From Cycas panzhihuaensis (lineage: Eukaryota > Cycadophyta): a DNA stretch of 64,000 nt. A program made the translations under genes and the position numbers. The DNA is taken from assembly GCA_023213395.1 (NCBI GenBank), contig CM041465.1, positions 86,807,741-86,871,740 on the forward strand. The letters are read 5' to 3'. Position 1 is the first letter of the stretch. Each line of letters starts with the position of its first letter. The notes under the pieces are model-generated. The model did no database searches, was not told the DNA's origin, and was given only the letters and a program-made list of their open reading frames with translations. This document shows, piece after piece, positions 55,121 to 64,000 of this stretch.

Positions 55121-57141
55121 AGGGCTTCCTTACCTTCCCTGAATCTAAAGGAAAACAAAAGAGAAAGGAAGAGTTGTAATAAAAGGACTTAAAGGAAATA
55201 ACAATTGGAAAAGTAAGAGCGTACCTGGATCAGAGTGTCCTTTCGCTCCATGCATAGTAAGAAGGGAACCTTCAACCAAGCAACATCTACCCTTTCCCAC
55301 AGGGCAACAAGAACACAAGGGATATATGTATAACATATTGAATAATATGATGCAAACTATCTAAGCCAGAAAAAATATTTGCAACACAAGACTAACTCTC
55401 AGCTTCTTTTTATGCTAACTTGCAAATAATATGAAAGAGTGGCTTCGAGGAGAAAGGATGTGGTTAGCCTCGGAATGGCTAACCCTCCCATGTCTATGAT
55501 ACTCTATGCTGTCTAAGTACCAAAGTGGTAAAGCAAGGCAAATGTAAAACCTTGAGGTGCAAACAACAGATTACGAGCAAAATTACATATGTTGTCAATG
55601 TTGCAAGAACTACGAAGGGCAACTTTTGTAACCTCAACCTAGCCTAACACCAAGTGATGGGTAGAGTATGGTTTAGGGATGTAATCTAAGCTTGTGTAAG
55701 GTTTGCAAAGCTGAGAGCAAACACAACAATGGGCTACATACGCTACTACTAACAATGACCTCCCTTCAAATAGCCCTTTGGAAGACCAAGGGAAGCACAT
55801 AAGATGAAGAGGTAGGGAGAGAAGGGGGCTACCCTTGAGGAGAAGGCTTACTCGGTATGGAACCCGCCTTTACTCCTTTCACTCTCCTTAGAAGCCTCTT
55901 CCTCGTTGCCTCCTTGGAGAAACCAGGGAAGAGCTAGAAGGAAATAGTGAGCAAACAAGAAAGAGAGGGTTTGCCTCCCGTTTATAGTAGAAAAATCTGG
56001 AGAAAGAAAGTGTTGTAGAAAGTATACAAATAACTTTTATAAAAATTTAAAAGAGGGAAAGTAAAATAAAGGATGATGAGTACATGCTATGGGTAGATCA
56101 AAAGTGATCTACCTAGAAAATAAGAGAGAAAGGTAGGCCTTATGAGGTTTACAAGTAAAACCTTAAAGGAGTAGCAAACTGAAGATAAAATTAGAATAAG
56201 ATAAAAGATATGTACTTGATGGAGTACTTAGAGTGTGCCTTCCTTTAGTTAGCCACGTTCAGCCCGCCGCTATGGATTTGGAGCTATAGAGGACCAGTAT
56301 CGGGCTAAGAAGTTGATGTATTAGACCTATATTGTTGCAGGCATTTTGTAGAAAGGTCTCAAGAATGAGTGAGAGAGAGTTTTTTTTAGATTGGAAGAGG
56401 AAGAAATGAGGGCATTTTTCAGTTTTTAAAACTAACCCTAGCTCAATTGAGTGATTAGTGTTCAACTTGAAATTTTGTCGAATATGTCATGCTGCCACAT
56501 GGCAATTTCGTAATAAATGTGAAATTAGCCACAGCAGATTTAAAAAATAATGTGTGTACCGGTTGTCTGTGGTAAACTTCACAAGACTGTGAAGTTTGCA
56601 ACCCGGTAGACCACAATCTTTATCACAATGTGGTAGAAACATAAGCAAAGGAAGCTTGGGAGCCTGAAAAGGGAGTACTTCAAGCCCGGAGGGATGTGGC
56701 ATTACATCCAGTGGCAGGGACAATCATGGACCAAAGAGACCCACGATAGGTAAAATACCAAAGTAGGAGCTCTCAAAAAGTTAATAAATAAGTGAGGAGA
56801 CACCAACCATGTATAGGCAAGGTGCTAGAGGTCGAAGTGTGCCAATGGGCAATGTGATTGGGTCACGGGGGCTGGCTGGTACTTGGGCATGACGTGGAGA
56901 CATGGAGGAGGTTGTGGAGTGCCATGATACATATCCCTAGATTATCATAGGTTGAAGTGGTATAATGCAACATGATCAAACAACAAATGCATAATGGTCA
57001 CGCAATGAACCAAACAATCATGTAATGAGAAAAAAATGCTTTAATTTACCTTTCTTAGAATTAACAAAGGCAAGCAATAGAAAGCATGCCTATACTTACG
57101 AATCGACTACTTTATGTCCATTCCCAATAGCCAAGAAACAA
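55121..57141 (-). repeat. G1 5' LTR, distal part
   Basis: 2021 bp continuing the LTR beyond G5. Minus-strand start TGTTTCTTGGCTATTGGG at 57141. Carries the 'ggaatggctaac' block found in the G3 LTR (27610) and the hairpin module at 56558-56610. No gene seen. Confidence 0.82.
56558..56610 (-). other. LTR hairpin module (G1)
   Basis: Perfect 10-bp arms AAACTTCACA and TGTGAAGTTT (56574-56597) around AGAC, inside an outer ACCGGTT / AACCCGGT pair. The sequence differs from the other modules outside AAACTT but pairing is kept. Located 545 bp from the LTR start. Confidence 0.75.
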
Positions 57142-57780
57142 GGTCATTTTTAATTGTTAAATTTTGGGAAAATAATATATAGCCATCTTTGTGGGCCTCG
57201 TAGATCTATGTTTCTGCTTACATCTCACCTATATCATTTTGATGAGTTTTACACACTCATCTTAGTGCACTAGGTGATTTTATTGCTTAAAATTTGGGGT
57301 CAATAGTCTATCGACATGACAATTCCTTATTTCTCCCCTCTCTTGTCCCTTATGCATCCCTATTTCTTTAAAACACTCATTCTATCTAACCTCTCCTACT
57401 TCTAATATCCTTTTCTTCTTACAATCTCTTGCTTTATTAAAGACCCATTCTAGTTGATTTACATAATGACACCAACCAACAAAGATAAGTGTATTCCTTC
57501 TCGAATATGATGTTGTACATATCAAAGTGAATATAAGCATAAACTTCATAGATGTAAAAGCGTAAATCACTAATATGGTACAACAATTTCGAGCCCTTAG
57601 TAAACAAATTCTCAATTACACATTGACATCTACTTTCAACACCACCCAAGGTAGAACTCCTTAGGGTGGAACTTATTCCCCTAGTCTCCTCATTAACAAA
57701 ATTTTAATTATAAAATCAATATACCAATATTTGATTCAGATCTCAAAGATACAACTTGTATTTAGATTAGTAGTTGGACT
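57142..57780. other. No gene recognised; flank of G1
   Basis: AT-rich sequence with C/T-rich patches between the G1 LTR and the first readable gag of G6. It may be leader or LTR of G6. I see no matching copy in the window. Confidence 0.4.
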
Positions 57781-58255
57781 CATACTTCACACTCAACTAA
57801 ATATCCTTAGCAAATCAATTGACATTTACTTCCATTCACATGGAAGGCAAAACACGCCACTAGTATAAATGGTAGACAGAATATCACACCAATCAAACAT
57901 AGGATATTTTCTATAAATGTTTCTTTGAGCAATATGGAAAACCTAGAACTAATCATTTTAGGTTAGCTCACCCGGTTAAGACAATCTACCTCATAGCTAT
58001 TCATTAATGAATTTCAAACTATTCATAATCGAGTCATTCAATATCTTGTCTGAAAACAAGATATAAATGAGATTAAAGACTATCTCTCCTCCCAACCTTA
58101 GGGATGCTATTAATGCAACTAAGGTAGTGGAAGCAAAATTTACAGCAAAAAGAATAACTAGTTTTAGAAAAGAATCGACATGGTCTAGTTTCCCAAGGCA
58201 ATTAGATCCTTACAAGCCCCTAAGGTTTCAAATAGATGACCATATAAGACAATAA
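57781..58255 (+). pseudogene. G6 gag fragment
   Basis: Readable in shifting frames: 'SIHMEGKTRH' then 'YKW', 'FFEQYGKPRTNHFRLAHPVK', and 'ISPPNLRDAINATKVVEAKF' (58067-58150). These are the Retrotrans_gag core and the C-terminal L.P.(N/T)L.(D/E)AI..A...E.K block of chromovirus gag. Stops every 20-40 codons. Confidence 0.75.
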
Positions 58256-58506
58256 GAAAAATGGCTGACCAAATGATTAGTAGAACGATCACCAACAAAA
58301 TAGTCATTAGTAAGGGTTCCCACATTGGAGGCAAACATGCACAGACAAGTAGGTCTATACACCTCGATTACAAAAAATGGTTCATGATGGGTATGGTAGA
58401 GTTTGGAAAGCTAGAAATTAATATTTACCATTGACCTTGATTTTGATCTTAAGACAGATGAAACTAAAGAAAGTACCTCTAATAGAGTCCCTCCACCACT
58501 TACAAC

Positions 58507-58860
58507 ATGAGCTTGCATATGGATTACCCTTCCCCATCATTATTTTCTCTTTTACCTATCCTAACCTATTATGAGTATGAGGACCTTAATAAAACTATGG
58601 AAATCTTAATCAATGGTGGTGCATCATTGAACTTCATTAGTATTATAATTTCTAAGCAATTTAGCCTATATATTGAACTAAAAATAAGTTTCAATTGCTC
58701 TTTACCTAATCATTATAGACTTCACTATGCTTGCAGGTTATTTAAAATCATCAAGTTCAAATTAGAACTTATTAAATTGGATTTGACTTTTATACCTTAT
58801 CTATTGCTGAGCTCAAACTACGATCTTAGGAATCGGTGGAACTCCATGCAGGACGCTTAA
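58507..58860 (+). pseudogene. G6 aspartic protease fragment
   Basis: A 117-codon open piece with 'MEILINGGASLNFISIIISK' at the place of the chromovirus protease site (LIDSGASHNFIS in relatives); the catalytic Asp reads Asn. Downstream 'NHYRLHYACRLFKIIKFKLE' resembles the body of the same domain. It opens with 'SLFSLLPILT', a plausible preceding linker. Confidence 0.7.
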
Positions 58861-59079
58861 TAATTCTTTAAATAATCCTTTTATGATGTTTAAAGACCAA
58901 TTCGAGACAAACCCATAAATTATATGGTCTCTGGTTTACCACGAAGATAAACTAATCTCTCCTAAGTAAATGAGTAAGTAACTTAATAATGAGTCTTAGT
59001 TATATTAACCAATTAATAGTATTCCACCACAATATAAGGTTCATCTAGATATCTAAAATAGTCTTAACCAAGTACTAAT

Positions 59080-60260
59080 TCATTTTTATCCTCTAACTTT
59101 TGGGTAGCCTTCCCCGAGATTATAGATTCTACCATACTATTGAATTAAGCACCTCACAACCCCATCAACTTATAGACATATTAAACTCATATTTTTAAAA
59201 AAAGAATAAGATTGAGTATATCATAAATAAACTCCTAGATATGGGCATCATTCAACTTAGTAAGGGCCCTATATGTTCTTTTTTGGCTCCATGTCAATTG
59301 TCAAAAACTTAAGAAACTCACTATTAAGAATAAGTTTTTTGACCCTTGAATAGATGATATATTGGATGAAATCCATAGGATCATGTTTTTCTTAAAACTA
59401 GACTTGTAATCTAGTATTATCAAATCCCCATTGTACTAGAGAGGATAAGCATAAAATGACCTTTAAAACCCACCAATGCCATTTTAAATTCAAGTGTCAT
59501 GTCTTTGGGTTATGCAATACTTCTATTACCTTCTAAGATTTGATGAATAAAATTTTTCACCTACCTTCAAAGTGTAAATTTATCATTATTTTCTTTTGAT
59601 GATATACTTATTTATAGTACCACCAGGCCTTATATATCAAAAAATCTAGAAGTCTACCTTGTGGATTCTCAAACACTGTAAAACCAACTATATGCCAAAA
59701 ATATCAAATTACAAATTTGGCAAAACTAAATTATAGTACCTAGGCATATCATCTCCATGGAAGGATATGAGTAGACCTTGATAAAATATCAACCATTATT
59801 GATGACCCATCTTTAGAAAATCCTTTGCATAATTAAGGGCTTTCCTTGGATTGATTAGATTTTTCTATTATTTGTAAAAATCATGCTTCTATAGTAGCCT
59901 CGACAAACTTTGTTATATAAAGATTCATTTTAATGGTCACAGTGTTGAAGATATATTCAACCCAGCACAAAATATTCATGTCCTCACATTGGTCCTCACC
60001 ACTCTAACCTTTTTAAGTTCAGAATATGATGCTGCCTTTGGGTTGGGGTAGGGAGCTGTCTCATACAAGGTACCATCCATTACATTTTGAAAGGCTGACT
60101 CAAAGATCACCAGAGTGTACTTTATTAGCTAAAGGAAATGAGGGCTGTTTTTATACGTTGGATAAGTAGTGTCAATATTTCTTGGTCTAAATTCACCGAT
60201 ACAGCGAGAGGAATAGGCGAGTGGATCAACAAACTTCGGGTTTTTAACGCCCATCACTTA
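59080..60260 (+). pseudogene. G6 reverse transcriptase and RNase H fragments
   Basis: The catalytic box FDDILIYSTT is near 59588-59620 with both Asp. 'EFGKTK..YLG' equivalents ('KFGKTKL') lie near 59715, 'RAFLGLI' near 59840, and RNase H traces ('AFGLG', 'KDNVIVEYSTAI') near 60020-60300. The FDDILIYS wording is typical of chromovirus RT. Frame changes are frequent, so boundaries are approximate. Confidence 0.72.
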
Positions 60261-60639
60261 TAAAAAGGTCAAGGATAATGTTATTGTGGAGTATAGCACA
60301 GCCATCTTCCAACGAAATTAGTCATTCATGCCATCTCTTTTTCACTAACTCTCCTAGTTAGAAGACCTTGTCCATTATAATAAGCTGGTTTATTTTACCA
60401 TATGGACGATAAAGTTTAGAATCATAAAAATTGGACTCTTTACAATAATCACCTCTTATATCAAAACCACATTTTGTCCATCTAGTATTTTCTTTCATCC
60501 CCTACATCTAGTAGAATATTATCCTGATAGCCCTCTTGGTAGTCACTTAAGGTTTGACAAACATACTGCTGAATTTGATTAGACTTCTACTAGCCCCATA
60601 TTAAGACCACCATCCTTTACATGTCTTAAAATATGAGGC

Positions 60640-61560
60640 ATCGCCAATAAAATAAGGTAGAGACCAAGGCCAACTTAGCCTCCTCACAACCCTTGAAAAG
60701 TTCTAGCCATAAATGGTAAAGACATTACCGTTGATTGTATTATTTAGCTGCTATTGTACATAGGATATGGTATATTTGGGTCATCATCGATCACTTGACT
60801 AAATATGCTGTTCTTACCAATTCGTATAACACAAAGCTCCTGGTAGCGATCTACATCTATTTTATCTTTTTACATGTGGATTTTTCATCTATAATTGTTT
60901 ATGATCGAGATCCAAAAGATTCGCCTGGCGCATTTAGGAATAACTTTTAAATTATCTAGAACTTCTTTTATGAGCTCATTGTATCATCCATAAATATATA
61001 AACACCTAAGGTTCTCGATAAAAATGTTAGAAATGTTACCTCGTTGCTTTATATTAGATCATCAAAATTGTTGGACTTCTTAGTTGGTATTAGTGGAATA
61101 TTGGTATAATTCTTCCTATTAATCTTACAATAGGATGACCATTTAGCTTTTATAGGTATCCTTACATCCTACATACAACATACCAATCTTTGCATTATCT
61201 TGAGCATAAAAACTTCAGAACAGCCAGTTAAATCTTACCGCTCTTAAGCAAACACGATGAATTAACAAAATCAAATGAAGAAATTGGTTGGACATCCTGT
61301 TATGAGAGACTATTTATTATGGGTGATTTTGGTCTTTCTTCATCTCTAGCCTTATAGCGATCCCTACATAAGAAATCCCATAAACTAAGCCCTCACTATT
61401 ATAGTTCCTAAAGTTCTTAGAAGAATTGGTGAAGTAGCCTATGCTAAACCTTTCCGCTTAATTTATAAAATCCATAATGTCGTCCATGTCCAACTAATAA
61501 ATAACAAAAAATTATTATCTTTTAAACCTTACTATCGTACACATAAAGAAGAAGTCATAT
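60640..61560 (+). pseudogene. G6 integrase fragment
   Basis: The core 'IWVIIDHLTKYAVLTNSYNT' is at 60770-60830 with the first Asp, and 'SIIVYDRDPK' near 60890 with the second. The C-terminal 'VLRRIGEVAYAKPFRLIYKI' and 'HNVVHVQLI' are near 61410-61500, matching the G.(V/P)AY.L.LP....HNVFHVS block. Any chromodomain after this is not readable. Confidence 0.78.
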
Positions 61561-61911
61561 GATTTCTCTAGTGGGCATTCTAAATTCTTGTCAACTAATT
61601 TCTAAAATAGAATAATTTCTTAGTACTTAGTATAATGGGATGGGTGTAACACGATGAAGTAACATAGAATCCAATTTATTAAGTAACATCCATATCTTTA
61701 ATACTTCAATGACTAAACATCTTAGGAAGGACCTATTAAGGCACTTTCTAAGGTTAATAATGCAAGAATATATGATCGTATGGAGTAAGTTAATACTAAA
61801 GTCATAGTTTCATGATTAAGGAAGAGAAGGTTAAAGATACTTGTTAATTCATGTGCACAAGCCTCTTATTTCTACCAATGTAATTGGAGAGCCCATGGTC
61901 TGCCAAAAGGG

Positions 61912-62100
61912 TGTTAGTGTTAACAATTATTTTGACTTATATAAGGCCAAGCAATTATAAAAGGAACTCTTATACTATCTTATTATCATTTGAGATATAA
62001 GAGTACATCTTATCTTTTGGTGATTACTAAGCTCTCTTGTGCTCCTTTGATGTAATTGTGTTATTGAGTCCTTAATAAAGATCTTTGAACTCTTAATTTT
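61912..62100 (+). repeat. Probable G6 3' LTR (start only)
   Basis: Begins TGTTAGTGTTAAC after the purine-rich GCCAAAAGGG. It has a TATA-like TTATATAAGG at 61938 and AATAAA at 62074. No second copy is in the window to confirm it, and the 3' end is not defined. Confidence 0.5.
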
Positions 62101-63058
62101 TTAAAAAAAGTATTCTTTTTATATGACTCATGGATCGAATTATTGTAAATGAAGTCAAATAGGGTGGCTACTAAATAAAATAATCCAAATATGGTAATTA
62201 AGATCTAATACTAAAGAAATGGATTATGCCAACTAAACATTATTTGAAAATATTGATAAATATCAATTATTGTAAATTGAACCTAGAAAATTAATAAAAT
62301 ATCAACTATCAAATAAAAGTCTGACACTATGCCAATGACACGATTTAGATATGTTATTGAAAATATTCAATCAAAATAGTGTTAAACTTTAACTAGATAT
62401 GTTGTTAAGCTAGTACCAAAGAGAAATCTACTACTGAAAATGCTAAAGTAGAAGTCTACATTAAAGATGTACCAAAAGAAGAAGATATAATGAAGAGATA
62501 CATAGTTGAAATTAGTATATAAATTAAGTTATAATAAAATGAAACTAGAGTAATGTTATTAGGATAGGTATAATGAAGAAGACTATTATGTCGAAAAACT
62601 CATACCAAAGATATAATATTTAGAAGTATATCATAAAGATAGGATTATAGAACATGTTAGAGATGAGCAACATACTAACCTATTATAACTAAAGTAGGAA
62701 GAAGGCAACTTTTATTAATTATTAAAATCAACATCTAATGTGTCCAGAAACAAAGGTAACTATAATTAAAGCAAAGTAAGAGTCCATCAAAGCTATAACT
62801 AACATTAGTTATGCAAATATGCAATTGATATTAGAAGATGAATAATATTGGAATTGATATATTATAGGAAATCTATTGCTAAAACTAAAGAGTGTTAAAG
62901 ATGACGTAGAAAAATATAGAAATTCTTTATGTTAGGTAATGTGAGAATAATGTTTTGGAGGTAAAAACTTTAATAAGTTGGGAGTGCAGTTTTCCCCTCA
63001 AACTTTCATGGAGGGGATCTAAGTGAGGTAGGAGCCCCTTGGTGGGAGATGAGGGAGT
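62101..63058. other. AT-rich sequence without recognisable genes
   Basis: Very AT-rich with imperfect short repeats ('aaagatgta', 'gaagaag', 'ataatgaag'). The last about 75 bases before the gap are G-rich and differ in composition. Nothing assigned. Confidence 0.5.
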
Positions 63059-63558
63059 NNNNNNNNNNNNNNNNNNNNNNNNNNNNNNNNNNNNNNNNNN
63101 NNNNNNNNNNNNNNNNNNNNNNNNNNNNNNNNNNNNNNNNNNNNNNNNNNNNNNNNNNNNNNNNNNNNNNNNNNNNNNNNNNNNNNNNNNNNNNNNNNNN
63201 NNNNNNNNNNNNNNNNNNNNNNNNNNNNNNNNNNNNNNNNNNNNNNNNNNNNNNNNNNNNNNNNNNNNNNNNNNNNNNNNNNNNNNNNNNNNNNNNNNNN
63301 NNNNNNNNNNNNNNNNNNNNNNNNNNNNNNNNNNNNNNNNNNNNNNNNNNNNNNNNNNNNNNNNNNNNNNNNNNNNNNNNNNNNNNNNNNNNNNNNNNNN
63401 NNNNNNNNNNNNNNNNNNNNNNNNNNNNNNNNNNNNNNNNNNNNNNNNNNNNNNNNNNNNNNNNNNNNNNNNNNNNNNNNNNNNNNNNNNNNNNNNNNNN
63501 NNNNNNNNNNNNNNNNNNNNNNNNNNNNNNNNNNNNNNNNNNNNNNNNNNNNNNNNNN
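63059..63558. other. Assembly gap (500 N)
   Basis: Exactly 500 N, a conventional length for a gap of unknown size. ORFs drawn across it are meaningless. Confidence 0.99.
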
Positions 63559-64000
63559 TGAGCGTATGGCGTGAGGAGTAAGTGGGCACTAGGGTTCTTC
63601 TTGGTTGAGTGAGAAGAAGACTTGAGTGGATTGTTGTGGTTTAGTTTCTTTGGTTGGGGAGGTTACCTCCTGCGATCATTTGCTAAGGGCTTAAGGGGCT
63701 TCTTGGAGTCTAGCACGGATCTCCCGATAGCTTCAAGTGCTAAGCACTGACGATGGCCGAGAATCACATATGGTTGCCCTCATCTTAAGGACTTCCACAT
63801 GGATTTTAAGGTGCTTAGTGCGTGTGCTAAAATATCCCTCTTCAGATTCCTTGAAGCAGAAAGTAGCCTTGAGTGGAATGGAGGAGGTCATGGAATCATT
63901 GCACAAGAGTCACGATTCATCTCATCGTGACCTTGTTTAAGTGAGAGGAAGATTTCATTCCACTCTTAAATGGATAAGCCACATTAAAACAGTTGAAGTG
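63559..64000 (-). pseudogene. Tat-like gag fragment after the gap, near-copy of G2 gag
   Basis: Aligns along its whole length with 22270-22700 (G2 gag domain, same strand), sharing long runs such as 'cacatatggttgccctcatc'. The differences are mostly single- or few-base insertions here: 'acttgagtgg' against 'acttagtgg', 'gggcactagggttc' against 'gggcctagggtc', 'caagagtcac' against 'caaagtcac'. The frame is therefore broken many times. Either another family member or an unpolished long-read copy. Confidence 0.8.

Larger units (their letters stand above)
40709..57141 (-). mobile_element. G1: oldest Tat-like element (visible part), host of G2 and G5
   Basis: Visible on the minus strand are a 5' LTR (57141-55121 and 44585-43500, split by G5), primer-binding site, gag, and the region before protease. 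G2 interrupts at 40709, and the rest of G1 must lie beyond the far end of G2, outside the window. The LTR starts TGTTTCTTGGC, with a hairpin module 545 bp inside. It totals about 3.1 kb, longer than in its relatives. G1 must predate both G2 and G5. Confidence 0.85.
57781..62100 (+). mobile_element. G6: decayed Ty3/gypsy chromovirus-type element
   Basis: Plus-strand gag, protease, RT, RNase H and integrase fragments follow in normal order with many stops and frameshifts, then a polypurine-like stretch and a probable 3' LTR from 61912. It is more AT-rich and more decayed than G1-G5. The 5' LTR was not found and may have been disrupted by G1. Confidence 0.8.

Noticed and set aside
62927-63589. 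ORFs spanning 63059-63558
   Set aside because: They are made of N and have no content.
1-64000. tRNA, rRNA, riboswitch or bacterial operon features
   Set aside because: No tRNA-like cloverleaf, rRNA-conserved block or bacterial gene organisation was noticed; primer-binding sites explain the tRNA-like 3' complements.

Overview
This 64 kb window is plant nuclear DNA made almost entirely of nested LTR retrotransposons. I see no host gene, rRNA, tRNA or CRISPR array. Gag, protease, reverse transcriptase (RT), RNase H (RH) and integrase (IN) segments are clear but carry many stops. The family mix (Tat-like and other Ty3/gypsy elements, an iMet-primed Ty1/copia element, a chromovirus remnant, a plant-mobile-domain-like antisense gene) points to a seed plant. 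I cannot name the species.

Layout, with labels used below. G6 (about 57.8-62.1 kb, +) is an old AT-rich chromovirus remnant. G1 (minus; visible 40709-57141) is a Tat-like gypsy element next to or inside it. G5 (minus; 44586-55120) is a different gypsy element inserted in the 5' LTR of G1. G2 (minus; about 1-40708) is inserted in the gag-protease region of G1; it is the only Tat-like copy here that keeps RT, RH and IN. Inside G2 sit three younger insertions: G4 (+; 1448-10980) between its RT-RH and IN, copia element C1 (minus; 11098-18668) about 110 bp away, and G3 (minus; 26690-40324) inside its 5' LTR. The G2 reading frame joins across both the C1 and G4 sites, which proves the nesting. Target-site duplications are exact for C1 and near-exact for G3, G4 and G5.

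G1, G2, G3 and G4 are one family: LTRs of about 2.5-3.1 kb, a related primer-binding site, a gag beginning with the same N-terminal motif, and a hairpin-forming module about 500-545 bp into every LTR. G3 and G4 are non-autonomous. They keep gag-protease, lack RT-RH-IN, and carry near their 3' end a separate RNase HI-like ORF and, on the opposite strand, a gene resembling the plant mobile domain (PMD) with a plausible 111-bp intron. G2, whose pol is visible, shows no second RNase H at the usual Tat position between RH and IN. Two RT-less members sharing ends with an autonomous relative, plus a 3'-placed RNase H and an antisense PMD gene, is the most interesting system here.

G5 has its own oddities: a gag-like module between protease and RT, a 66-bp minisatellite, and an extra ORF before its 3' LTR. 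The right edge has a 500-N gap followed by 442 bp that look like an insertion-error-rich copy of the G2 gag.
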